This document shows, in pieces, positions 1 through 6,419 of a DNA stretch of 8,443 nt (position 1 is its first letter; each line of letters starts with the position of its first letter). Origin of the DNA: an uncultured Roseburia sp. (GTDB lineage Bacteria; Bacillota; Clostridia; Lachnospirales; Lachnospiraceae). A model generated the notes under the pieces. That model did no database searches. It saw only the letters and a program-made list of their open reading frames with translations, and was not told where the DNA came from. The DNA lies in NCBI GenBank assembly GCA_934292805.1, contig CAKQXQ010000072.1, forward strand, positions 1 through 8,443. The letters run 5' to 3'. The position numbers and the translations under genes are program-made.

Positions 1-87
1 ACAGGTATTTCTACTGGAAATCATTTACATTTTGGTGTATCATTAAACGGAAGTTATGTCAGTCCGTGGAGTTATCTGAAAGGCTGA
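1..87 (+). CDS. M23 family metallopeptidase (murein hydrolase or its activator), C-terminal fragment
   Basis: Only the last 28 codons are inside the window, read in frame 1 and ending in TGA at 85-87. The fragment contains His-Leu-His-Phe-Gly-Val (residues 8-13 of the fragment), the terminal H-x-H motif of LytM/M23 zinc peptidases, whose second histidine is a zinc ligand. It ends in a Pro-Trp-Ser-Tyr-Leu segment, as in many M23 domains of the form 'binding groove, then short tail'. Members of this family cut peptide cross-links of peptidoglycan or, when degenerate, activate amidases. In Clostridia an M23 (EnvC-like) gene often follows ftsE-ftsX and precedes an S41 peptidase, which fits the next gene here. 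The ftsEX link is inference because those genes lie outside the window. The motif is intact, so this copy looks catalytic rather than degenerate. Confidence 0.85.
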   Translation, partial: TGISTGNHLHFGVSLNGSYVSPWSYLKG

Positions 88-135
88 TCGACTTACTGGG
101 AAAGATAACTTTTAAATTTCAAAAGAGTATATGTG

Positions 136-163
136 ATTCCCTGTCTTAAGGCAGGGAATTTTT
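136..163 (+). terminator. Intrinsic terminator after the M23 gene
   Basis: A perfect 8-bp inverted repeat, ATTCCCTG (136-143) and CAGGGAAT (152-159), encloses an 8-nt loop and runs into five Ts (159-163). It lies 48 nt after the M23 stop codon and 27 nt before the next start codon. An outer inverted repeat, TATATGT (128-134) with ACATATA (164-170), could extend the hairpin. The U-run is short, so partial readthrough into the S41 gene is possible. I found no convincing promoter between 88 and 190. Confidence 0.8.
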
Positions 164-190
164 ACATATATTTACAGAGAAAGGACTTTT

Positions 191-1483
191 ATGGAGCAGC
201 AGAATCATATTGAGACAAATGAATATCAGGAAGAAAAACAGGTGAAACAAAAGAAAAAAGGAAGCACGGTCAAAGGAATCGTGATCGGTGTGATCGCTAC
301 ATTGCTGATCTGCTGGACCGGGATGAATGTGGCATGTATGGTCACAGGTACACAGATATTGATCACAGAAAAAGATGCGGGAGATGGAAATGGTGGCGTA
401 CTTGATACAGCAGCGATCACAAAGATCAATGAGCTTTCCGCCTATATGAAGCTGTACTTCTATGACGATATCGACAATACAAAGTTACAGGATGGACTGT
501 ATACAGGATTGGTATCCGGTCTTGGGGATAAGTATTCTGTATACTATAACGAAGAAGATTATCAGGCACTTCAGGTTTCTACAACCGGTCAGTATTATGG
601 GATTGGTGCCGGTCTGACCCAGGATAAGGATACAATGGTCGTAACGATTAATAAAGTTTATGAAGGGACACCATCTGAGGCGGCAGGATTAATGAAGGAT
701 GATGTGATCATTTCTGTGGAGGATATAGATGCAACATCTATGGAACTCTCAGAACTCGTAAAGCACATCCGTGGGGAAAAAGGGACAACAGTCCATATGG
801 AGATCTATCGCCCATCGACAGGAAAGTATCTTTCAGTAGACGTGGAACGACAGGATATTACGCTGCCGAGTGTATCACACAAGATGCTGGATGAAAATAT
901 TGGTTATATCCACATTGATTCTTTTGAAACAGAAACTGCCACACAGTTTGAACAGGCTGTTGCTGATCTTGAAGACCAGGGAATGCAGGCAATGATCATC
1001 GATGTCCGTTACAATCCAGGTGGTATGGTAACGTCTGTTGTAAAAATACTGGATGATATTTTGCCGGAAGGAACCGTTGTTTATACAGAGGATAAGAATG
1101 GAAACCGTCAGGATTATACATCGAAAGGGGAAACACATCTGGATTATCCAATCGCAGTACTGATCAATGGCGACAGTGCGAGTGCTTCCGAGATTCTTGC
1201 CGGTGCAATCAAGGATTTTGAGTATGGAACACTGATCGGAACAACGACTTACGGAAAGGGAATCGTTCAGACAATTTTTCCACTGGAAGATGGGGATGCC
1301 GTAAAGCTTACAACAGCTAAGTATTTTACACCGAAAGGAAATTATATCCATGGTGTCGGCATTGAACCTGATATCGAACTGGAATATGAATACCTGGATA
1401 AGGATGGAACTTCATATGACGAGGCTTATGACAACCAGATCCAGAAAGCCATTGAAGTATTGAAAGGAAAACTGGAAGAATAA
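191..1483 (+). CDS. S41 family C-terminal processing peptidase (CtpA/CtpB-like), membrane anchored
   Basis: This 430-residue serine protease cleaves substrates near their C-termini outside the membrane. The order is a short charged cytoplasmic N-terminus (1-27, Lys-rich), one membrane segment (about 28-52), a helical segment (72-112), a PDZ substrate-gating domain (about 133-215, with Tyr-Gly-Ile-Gly-Ala-Gly at 136-141 and Gly-Thr-Pro-Ser-Glu-Ala-Ala-Gly at 159-166), then the S41 core (about 225-400). The catalytic set is visible: Ser331 in the Gly-Asp-Ser-Ala-Ser-Ala-Ser-Glu block, Lys356 in Tyr-Gly-Lys-Gly, and Gln360. The 25- and 4-residue spacings match those known for Bacillus CtpB. The start ATG has an AAGGA ribosome binding site a few bases upstream. 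Length is ordinary for the family, and a C-terminal helix follows the core. In Bacillus CtpB acts in sporulation signalling, but clostridial homologues are more broadly distributed, so the substrate here is unknown. Confidence 0.95.
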   Translation: MEQQNHIETNEYQEEKQVKQKKKGSTVKGIVIGVIATLLICWTGMNVACMVTGTQILITEKDAGDGNGGVLDTAAITKINELSAYMKLYFYDDIDNTKLQDGLYTGLVSGLGDKYSVYYNEEDYQALQVSTTGQYYGIGAGLTQDKDTMVVTINKVYEGTPSEAAGLMKDDVIISVEDIDATSMELSELVKHIRGEKGTTVHMEIYRPSTGKYLSVDVERQDITLPSVSHKMLDENIGYIHIDSFETETATQFEQAVADLEDQGMQAMIIDVRYNPGGMVTSVVKILDDILPEGTVVYTEDKNGNRQDYTSKGETHLDYPIAVLINGDSASASEILAGAIKDFEYGTLIGTTTYGKGIVQTIFPLEDGDAVKLTTAKYFTPKGNYIHGVGIEPDIELEYEYLDKDGTSYDEAYDNQIQKAIEVLKGKLEE

Positions 1484-1486
1484 AAG

Positions 1487-2035
1487 ATGAACAAAATACT
1501 TTATCGAATCGTGACAGGAATACTGGTAGTTATGTGGATGGGACTTATTTTTTCCTTTTCCAACCAGCCGGCCGATGAATCCAGTAAAGTAAGCGGAGGA
1601 TTGTGTCATCGTATCGTCTGCAGTGTAAATGATACATTTCATTTGCAACTGACAGATGAGCAGACAGAGCAGATTGCAGAAGTGATCGAATATCCGGTAA
1701 GAAAAGCAGCCCATATGACAGAATATGCCATACTGGGTCTGCTTTCTTTTGCATTTTACAATGGATTTGCGGCTTTGAAAAAACGAAATTATTTATATGC
1801 ACTTTTTACGGCGGCAATTTATGCTGCGACTGACGAATTTCATCAATATTTTATACCGGGCAGATCTGCGGAGGTGCATGATGTGCTGATTGATACGGCA
1901 GGTGCTGCAATCGCACTTTTGTTACTTTATTTGATAATAACAAGGTTTCAGAGGAAAAAGTTGTGTGAAAACATTGCCAAAAAGGAACAATTATTTTACA
2001 ATAAAAGAAGTAGGCAGATGAAAATAAGCCTGTAA
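1487..2035 (+). CDS. VanZ family membrane protein
   Basis: This 182-residue protein starts 3 nt after the S41 stop codon, so it is almost certainly cotranscribed with it. Predicted membrane helices lie at about 6-24, 78-95, 100-115 and 131-152. VanZ-type signatures are present: Phe-Ser-x-Gln after the first helix (22-27), Arg-Lys-x-x-His-x-x-Glu-Tyr (72-80), Asp-Glu-x-His-Gln-x-Phe-x-Pro-Gly-Arg (116-126) and Asp-x-x-x-Asp-x-x-Gly (132-139). VanZ of enterococci gives low-level teicoplanin resistance by an unclear mechanism. Chromosomal VanZ-like proteins such as this are widespread and need not confer resistance. The C-terminal tail (153-182) is Lys/Arg-rich and probably cytoplasmic. Its last 60 nt overlap the probable prfB promoter, which may explain the loosely conserved tail. 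Confidence 0.88.
   Translation: MNKILYRIVTGILVVMWMGLIFSFSNQPADESSKVSGGLCHRIVCSVNDTFHLQLTDEQTEQIAEVIEYPVRKAAHMTEYAILGLLSFAFYNGFAALKKRNYLYALFTAAIYAATDEFHQYFIPGRSAEVHDVLIDTAGAAIALLLLYLIITRFQRKKLCENIAKKEQLFYNKRSRQMKISL
1974..2002 (+). promoter_or_regulatory. Probable sigma-A promoter for prfB
   Basis: TTGCCA (1974-1979) and TACAAT (1997-2002) each match the housekeeping consensus at five of six positions. They are separated by exactly 17 nt of AT-rich sequence. The site lies inside the VanZ coding region, 57 nt before the prfB GTG. This would let prfB be expressed independently of the S41-VanZ transcript. The call rests on consensus matching only. Confidence 0.5.
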
Positions 2036-2047
2036 AAATAAAATGAA

Positions 2048-2056
2048 AGAGGTGAT
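2048..2056 (+). promoter_or_regulatory. prfB: Ribosome binding site deciding the prfB GTG start
   Basis: AGAGGTGAT contains eight consecutive bases (GAGGTGAT, 2049-2056) complementary to the 3' end of 16S rRNA. It ends 3 nt before GTG at 2060, placing its GG 7 nt from the start. This strong site fixes the true prfB start upstream of the in-frame TGA. The internal ATG at 2181 has no comparable site. Confidence 0.8.
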
Positions 2057-2059
2057 ACT

Positions 2060-3197
2060 GTGGTAGAACTTGATCAATTCAAAGTGACTCTGAATTCATA
2101 CAGAGGACCGCTGCAGGAAGTGAGGGATTCACTTTGACCTGGCTAATAAAGAGCAGAAGATCCAGGAATTAGAGCGGGAAATGGAAGATGGGAATTTCTG
2201 GAACGATCCGGTAGTTTCCCAGAACAAAATGAAAGAATTAAAAAGTATGAAGGATGACGTTGCGACTTATGAGAAGCTTGCAACACAGTTCGAAGACATA
2301 GAAACGCTGATTGAAATGGGCTATGAGGAAAATGATGAATCACTGATCCCTGAAATCGGAGAGATGATGGATGAATTCGTTGATACTTATGAAGGAATCC
2401 GTATTAAAACATTGCTTTCCGGAGAATATGACAGCGATAATGCGATCGTATCCCTGCATGCAGGAGCCGGTGGAACGGAGTCCTGTGACTGGGCACAGAT
2501 GCTTTTCCGCATGTATTCAAGATGGGTAGATGATAAGGGATTTCAGATGGAAGTGCTGGACTCACTGGATGGAGATGAGGCCGGTATTAAGTCTGTTACT
2601 TTCGAGGTAAAGGGCGAGAATGCATATGGTTATCTGAAATCAGAAAAAGGTGTACACCGTCTGGTAAGAATCTCACCTTTTAATGCCGCAGGCAAGAGAC
2701 AGACCTCTTTTGTGTCATGTGATGTCATGCCGGATATTGAAGAAGATCTTGATGTAGAGATAAATGAAGAAGATTTAAGGATCGATACCTATCGTTCCAG
2801 TGGAGCAGGTGGACAGCATATTAATAAGACGTCTTCTGCAATCAGAATCACGCATTTACCAACAGGAATTGTGGTACAGTGCCAGAATGAGCGATCCCAG
2901 CATCAGAATAAGGAAAAGGCAATGCAGATGTTAAAGGCAAAGCTGTATCTTTTAAAAGAACAGGAAAATGCCGAAAAAGCAGCCGGAATCCGTGGTGAAG
3001 TGACAGAGATCGGATGGGGTAATCAGATCCGTTCTTATGTTATGCAGCCATATACAATGGTAAAAGATCACAGAACCGGTGTCGAAACAGGAAACGTTGA
3101 CAGTGTAATGGATGGAAAGATCGATCTGTTTATTAATGGATACCTGAAGTGGCTGTCATTAGGCTGTCCGAAGGGATTGGGTGGAGACGATGAATAA
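2060..3197 (+). CDS. prfB: Peptide chain release factor 2, expressed by programmed +1 frameshift
   Basis: RF2 reads UGA and UAA and triggers hydrolysis of peptidyl-tRNA on the ribosome. Translation starts at GTG 2060, reads 25 codons to Leu CTT (2132-2134), meets TGA at 2135-2137, and continues by skipping one base into the frame starting GAC at 2136. The second frame runs to TAA at 3195-3197, giving a product of 378 residues. In full-length numbering the stop-codon recognition tripeptide Ser-Pro-Phe is at 205-207 and the catalytic Gly-Gly-Gln at 250-252, the same numbers as in E. coli RF2. This supports the chosen start and the single-base shift. Residue 246 is Ser, not the unusual Thr of E. 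coli K-12. The C-terminus is about 12 residues longer than E. coli RF2 and ends in an acidic GDDE. The TAA terminator is readable by RF1 as well as RF2. The last 8 bases overlap the next gene. Confidence 0.96.
2122..2138 (+). promoter_or_regulatory. prfB: RF2 autoregulatory +1 frameshift site
   Basis: The site contains the conserved slippery sequence CTTTGAC (2132-2138): a Leu CTT codon that can re-pair on TTT, an in-frame TGA, and a following C that makes the stop weak. When RF2 is scarce the ribosome pauses at TGA, slips +1 and makes RF2; when RF2 is plentiful it terminates after 25 residues. The TGA is codon 26, as in E. coli. The upstream stimulator is GAGGG (2122-2126), ending 5 nt before CTT. 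In E. coli the AGGGGG element ends 3 nt before CTT, so the stimulator here looks weaker or shifted. Confidence 0.93.
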
Positions 3198-3948
3198 CTG
3201 GATTCCTGTGGTTGTCATACTTGCAGTGATCGCAGGTGGCGGATACTATGGCTACCGTGTTATAAAGAAAAAAGTGGAAGCTTTTTCAATGGCAGCATTT
3301 GGAACAAAATCACTTATTGATGGGTGGAATAAGCAGGCAGATGAGCTTGCTTCCACTCCGAAGTCGGTTTCCGGTATGACAAGGATTTTTGAGCCACAGA
3401 TCGAAAAGGATTTTCCAGATTTTAATTTTGTGCAGTTTAAGAATAAAGCAGAAAATATGCTGGTATCAGCACTCCGTGCGATCAATGAGGAGAATCCGTC
3501 ACTTTTAAAAGAACCGACAGAAGAACTCAAAAAGCAGATAACAAATACGATCGGGATGAACAAGGCAGAAGGAGTACAGGAAGTCTACGAAAAGATCCGT
3601 GTACACCGAACAGAGATCGCGAAGTATGAAAAGAAAGAGGGAAAGTGTATCATCACCTTCCAGAGCGCGGTGGAACATCTTCATTATAAGAAGAAGGCCG
3701 GAAAGATTATTTCCGGGGATGCAAACAGGCTGGAGCAGACAAAGTATAATATCGAAGTCATGTATATTCAGGATGAGAAGATGGCAAAAATTGATAATGC
3801 CGTCGGTACGACCTGCCCACACTGCGGAGCACCGGTTACAAATCTGGGGGCAATGAGCTGCGAATACTGCGGACTTGCGATAACTCCGGTCAATTTAAAA
3901 GTATGGACGATCCATCGTTTTTATGAAGTGACTTATCAGCATAGATAG
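3190..3948 (+). CDS. Membrane-anchored Tim44-like protein with C-terminal zinc ribbon
   Basis: This is 252 residues from ATG 3190. A hydrophobic segment (about 4-22) is followed by Tyr-Arg-Val-Ile-Lys-Lys-Lys, which by the positive-inside rule places the rest in the cytoplasm. Residues about 60-200 resemble the Tim44-like/NTF2-like fold: a Phe-Pro-Asp-Phe-Asn-Phe-x-x-Phe-x-x-x-Ala block, helices, then beta-rich sequence with Lys/Glu-rich strands. A four-cysteine ribbon follows: Cys209-x2-Cys212 and Cys224-x2-Cys227. The start is ambiguous: GTG 3181 would add three residues. I chose ATG 3190, which has GTGGAG just before it and overlaps the prfB end by 8 nt, suggesting translational coupling. 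Tim44-like domains in mitochondria bind membranes and import partners; the bacterial role is unknown. It stands ahead of three other membrane-associated genes, so a shared function is inferred. The domain assignment is from pattern recognition. Confidence 0.75.
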   Translation: MNNWIPVVVILAVIAGGGYYGYRVIKKKVEAFSMAAFGTKSLIDGWNKQADELASTPKSVSGMTRIFEPQIEKDFPDFNFVQFKNKAENMLVSALRAINEENPSLLKEPTEELKKQITNTIGMNKAEGVQEVYEKIRVHRTEIAKYEKKEGKCIITFQSAVEHLHYKKKAGKIISGDANRLEQTKYNIEVMYIQDEKMAKIDNAVGTTCPHCGAPVTNLGAMSCEYCGLAITPVNLKVWTIHRFYEVTYQHR

Positions 3949-3959
3949 GAAGCAGCTTT

Positions 3960-3989
3960 TTTACAGAATGAATGAGCTTACGATATAGA
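3960..3989 (+). promoter_or_regulatory. Possible promoter for the SPFH operon
   Basis: TTTACA (3960-3965, five of six matches to TTGACA) and TATAGA (3984-3989, four of six matches to TATAAT) are 18 nt apart in an AT-rich gap between two genes. The -10 falls inside the direct repeat described at 3975-4009. No terminator separates this gap from the preceding gene, so readthrough transcription is also possible. This is a weak consensus-only call, and an alternative-sigma promoter was not excluded. Confidence 0.3.
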
Positions 3990-4009
3990 ATAAGCTTACT
4001 ATAAGAATA
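3975..4009 (+). repeat. Tandem direct repeat upstream of the SPFH gene
   Basis: Two adjacent copies lie here: AGCTTACGATATAGAATA (3975-3992) and AGCTTACTATAAGAATA (3993-4009). They differ by one substitution and a one-base deletion. A more degenerate third copy, beginning AGC and containing ACAGAAT, may precede them at 3954-3974. The second unit ends against the AGGAGG ribosome binding site (4010-4015) of the SPFH gene. The spacing of about 18 bp per unit is close to two helical turns, so it could be a paired regulator site or simply a small duplication. Confidence 0.6.
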
Positions 4010-4023
4010 AGGAGGAAAATGTT

Positions 4024-5301
4024 ATGGGAATTATCAAGGCAATAGGACAGGCAGTCGGGGGAGCTTTAGCAGACCAGTGGCTTGAGGTTTATGAAGCAGA
4101 TGATATGGGAGGAAAAACGGTCTTTACAAGTGGTGTATTGATCCGTAAAGGACAGAATACAAAGGGTACAGACAATACCGTTTCCAATGGTTCGATCATC
4201 CATGTGTATGACAATCAGTTTATGATGCTGGTAGATGGAGGAAAAGTTGTAGATTATACAGCAGAACCGGGATATTACAAGGTAGATAATTCAGCACTTC
4301 CTTCCATGTTCAACGGACAGTTTAAAGATACTTTAAAAGAATCTTTTGACCGTATCAGATTTGGAGGAGAGACACCTACCAAGCAGAAAGTATTTTTTGT
4401 AAATCTGCAGGAAATCAAAGAGATTAAATTTGGAACAAGAAATCCGATCAACTATTTCGATAATTTTTATAATGCAGAGCTTTTCTTAAGAGCACATGGT
4501 ACATATTCCATTAAAATTACGAATCCTCTGCAGTTTTATGCAGAAGCAATACCAAGAAACACTGACCATGTAGAGATCGATGATATAAATGGCCAGTATC
4601 TGTCAGAGTTTTTAGAGGCATTGCAGTCGGCGATCAACCAGATGTCAGCGGATGGAACACGTATTTCTTTCGTTACCTCCAAAGCAAGAGAACTCGGAAA
4701 ATATATGTCAGCGATCCTGGATGAGGAATGGAACCAGACCCGTGGTATGGAAATCCAGGCAGTTGGTATTGCAAGCTTATCTTATGATGAAGAGTCCCAG
4801 AAACTCATCAATATGAGAAACCAGGGAGCTATGTTAGGCGGCGATGCCAGTGTTTTAAGGGGCATGGCAGTGAAGAACCTTACAGAGGGTGTCCGTGATG
4901 CAGGTTCCAATGCAGGTGGAGCAATGGCAGGCTTCATGGGTGTTGGAATGGGAATGCAACAGTTCAACACATCTATGGAAGGACTGAACAATATGACCGC
5001 AGGCATGGCAGCAGCTCCGTCCCAGGCAGGCATGCAGCAGGCGGGTATGCAGCAGGGTGCACCGCAGACAAACAGCTGGACATGCGAGTGCGGCACCGTA
5101 AATACCGGAAAATTCTGCAGTGAATGTGGAAAGCCGGCACCGGCACCAGCCAATACATGGACATGTGAATGTGGCACTGTAAATACCGGAAAATTCTGCA
5201 GCGAGTGTGGAAAACCGGCACCGGCAGCAGAGTGGACATGTGAATGCGGCACTGTAAACAAAGGAAAATTCTGCAGCAATTGTGGAAAGGCAAGGAGCTA
5301 A
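4024..5301 (+). CDS. SPFH-domain (YdjI/virion-core-like) protein with three tandem zinc ribbons
   Basis: The gene encodes 425 residues and starts after AGGAGG (4010-4015), 8 nt from ATG. It has a short N-terminal amphipathic helix (about 1-20), no transmembrane segment, and an SPFH/band-7 region of about 30-260. That region includes the conserved block Phe-Gly-Gly-Glu-Thr-Pro-x-Lys-Gln-x-Val-Phe-Phe-Val-Asn (113-127) seen in the YdjI subgroup, followed by Phe-Gly-Thr-Arg-Asn-Pro-Ile (136-142). A Gly/Met/Gln/Ala-rich linker (about 295-350) leads to three ribbons starting at Trp352, Trp379 and Trp404. Each ribbon has Cys-x-Cys-x8-Cys-x2-Cys (354/356/365/368, 381/383/392/395, 406/408/417/420). 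SPFH proteins form large oligomers on membranes and organise partners. In B. subtilis YdjI is cotranscribed with PspA, YdjG and YdjH under SigW. The three ribbons are probably partner-binding modules. The next gene begins 2 nt downstream. Confidence 0.9.
   Translation: MGIIKAIGQAVGGALADQWLEVYEADDMGGKTVFTSGVLIRKGQNTKGTDNTVSNGSIIHVYDNQFMMLVDGGKVVDYTAEPGYYKVDNSALPSMFNGQFKDTLKESFDRIRFGGETPTKQKVFFVNLQEIKEIKFGTRNPINYFDNFYNAELFLRAHGTYSIKITNPLQFYAEAIPRNTDHVEIDDINGQYLSEFLEALQSAINQMSADGTRISFVTSKARELGKYMSAILDEEWNQTRGMEIQAVGIASLSYDEESQKLINMRNQGAMLGGDASVLRGMAVKNLTEGVRDAGSNAGGAMAGFMGVGMGMQQFNTSMEGLNNMTAGMAAAPSQAGMQQAGMQQGAPQTNSWTCECGTVNTGKFCSECGKPAPAPANTWTCECGTVNTGKFCSECGKPAPAAEWTCECGTVNKGKFCSNCGKARS
5077..5301 (+). 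repeat. Three tandem zinc-ribbon repeats within the SPFH gene
   Basis: Units start at the Trp codons at 5077, 5158 and 5233, with spacings of 81 and 75 nt. The first 69 nt of units 1 and 2 differ at seven positions, all of them silent third-codon positions, so the proteins are identical over 23 residues. Unit 3 changes Thr to Lys and Glu to Asn and ends in a basic Lys-Ala-Arg-Ser. The spacers between units are Pro/Ala-rich. Such near-identical units can change number by recombination or slippage. Confidence 0.9.
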
Positions 5302-5303
5302 GT

Positions 5304-6419
5304 ATGGCAGTTATCAGTTTTAAATGTCCTAACTGTGACGGAGAACTGATTTTTGATCCGGAATTACAGAAATATAAATGTGCTTACTGTGATTCTGTAT
5401 TTACTCAGGAAGAACTGGATGCATTGAATCCGGCAAAAGGAACTGAGAAGGAAACAGCAGGCACGGAAGAAGAAACCGGTCAGAAGACAGCAGGTCAAAA
5501 GGAAGAAAGCGATCAGGAGACAGCGAATCCGAAGGATGAAGCCAGCCAGGAGGCAGTGATATATAGCTGCCCTTCCTGTGGGGCACAGATTGTTACGGAT
5601 GCAACAACAGCGGCAACGTTCTGTTATTATTGTCAGAATCCGGTCGTGCTTGAAAAGCGTCTGGAAGGAAAGTACCTTCCGAATAAAGTCATCCCATTTA
5701 AAATCTCAAGGAAAGAAGCAGAGAAACGTTTCCTGGAGTACGTTGGAAAGAAGAAATACATACCAAAAGCGTTCTTTAACCGGAAGCAGATCGAAAGCCT
5801 GAGCGGAGTTTATTTTCCTTACTGGATTTATGATGCAACGGTAAAGGGGAAGCTTGCCGGGGAAGCAAAGAAAATCCGCATATGGCGCAGCGGTGATGTA
5901 GAGTATACAGAAACAAAGTTTTATCAGGTGGAACGTGATGGAGTGGTTGACATAAAAGGTATGACAGCCAATGCCTTAAAAAAAGCCAATGTGAAGCTTT
6001 TAAATGGAGTCCTTCCTTATAATCTGAAAGAAATGAAAGATTTTAATATGGGATATCTGTCCGGATTTCTGGCAGAAAAACGGGATATCGAGAAAGAAAC
6101 TGTAGAACCGGAATTGACATCAGTGATGAAGCAGACAGCAGAGAATCTGATGCGGAATACGGTTTCAGGTTACAATGCTGTTACAGTGAACCATATGGGA
6201 CTTTTACCGCAAAATGAAAAGTGGTCTTATGTATTGCTTCCGGTTTGGACGGTCACATACAAAGGAAAAGACGGAAAGATTTATTACTATTCCATGAATG
6301 GGCAGACTGGAAAAGTCTTTGGTGAGCTTCCGGTTGATACAAAGAAGGTTACACTTACCAGCGTTGTTTCTGCGGCGATCGTATTTATTATTCTATTGAT
6401 CGGAGGGTATTTCTTATGA
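5304..6419 (+). CDS. Double zinc-ribbon (TFIIB-type) membrane protein, YdjG-like
   Basis: The product is 371 residues from ATG 5304, with AAGGAG (5292-5297) 6 nt upstream. An upstream in-frame ATG exists at 5244 but lies inside the preceding ribbons and lacks a binding site. Ribbon 1 is Cys8-x2-Cys11 and Cys26-x2-Cys29. It is followed by an acidic, repetitive Glu/Thr/Gln/Lys linker (about 45-84). Ribbon 2 is Cys89-x2-Cys92 and Cys107-x2-Cys110. A middle region (about 120-345) is rich in Lys and aromatic residues with Pro-Tyr-Trp and Leu-Pro-Val-Trp blocks. A single C-terminal membrane helix (about 350-370) reaches to the last residue, so the ribbons should be cytoplasmic with the C-terminus at the membrane. 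Domain order matches the B. subtilis YdjG type, a PspA partner. The start is 2 nt after the SPFH stop and the stop overlaps the next start as ATGA. Confidence 0.85.
   Translation: MAVISFKCPNCDGELIFDPELQKYKCAYCDSVFTQEELDALNPAKGTEKETAGTEEETGQKTAGQKEESDQETANPKDEASQEAVIYSCPSCGAQIVTDATTAATFCYYCQNPVVLEKRLEGKYLPNKVIPFKISRKEAEKRFLEYVGKKKYIPKAFFNRKQIESLSGVYFPYWIYDATVKGKLAGEAKKIRIWRSGDVEYTETKFYQVERDGVVDIKGMTANALKKANVKLLNGVLPYNLKEMKDFNMGYLSGFLAEKRDIEKETVEPELTSVMKQTAENLMRNTVSGYNAVTVNHMGLLPQNEKWSYVLLPVWTVTYKGKDGKIYYYSMNGQTGKVFGELPVDTKKVTLTSVVSAAIVFIILLIGGYFL

Noticed and set aside
1487..2035. VanZ gene as part of a glycopeptide resistance cluster
   Set aside because: No vanA/H/X/R/S-type genes are nearby; it sits in a housekeeping neighbourhood, so a resistance call is not justified.
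2060..2137. prfB as a pseudogene broken by an in-frame TGA
   Set aside because: The stop lies exactly at the conserved RF2 programmed frameshift position, and the rest of the frame is intact.
2181..3197. prfB as a 338-residue protein starting at ATG 2181
   Set aside because: It would lack the first 40 residues of RF2 and has no good ribosome binding site. The upstream 25-codon frame, CTTTGAC site and matching E. coli motif numbering show the frameshifted form.
4782..5279. Long open frames on the minus strand opposite the SPFH gene
   Set aside because: They are reverse readings of the zinc-ribbon repeats, with repetitive Cys/His/Pro composition and no start signal; the + strand frame explains the conservation.
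5077..5301. Tandem repeats considered as a CRISPR array or satellite
   Set aside because: The spacers are not unique, the repeats encode zinc ribbons in one frame, and the differences are mostly silent, so they are protein-coding repeats.
5244..5303. A 20-residue N-terminal extension of the double zinc-ribbon protein from ATG 5244
   Set aside because: It lies in another frame of the SPFH ribbon repeats and lacks a binding site, whereas ATG 5304 has AAGGAG 6 nt upstream and starts directly before the first ribbon.
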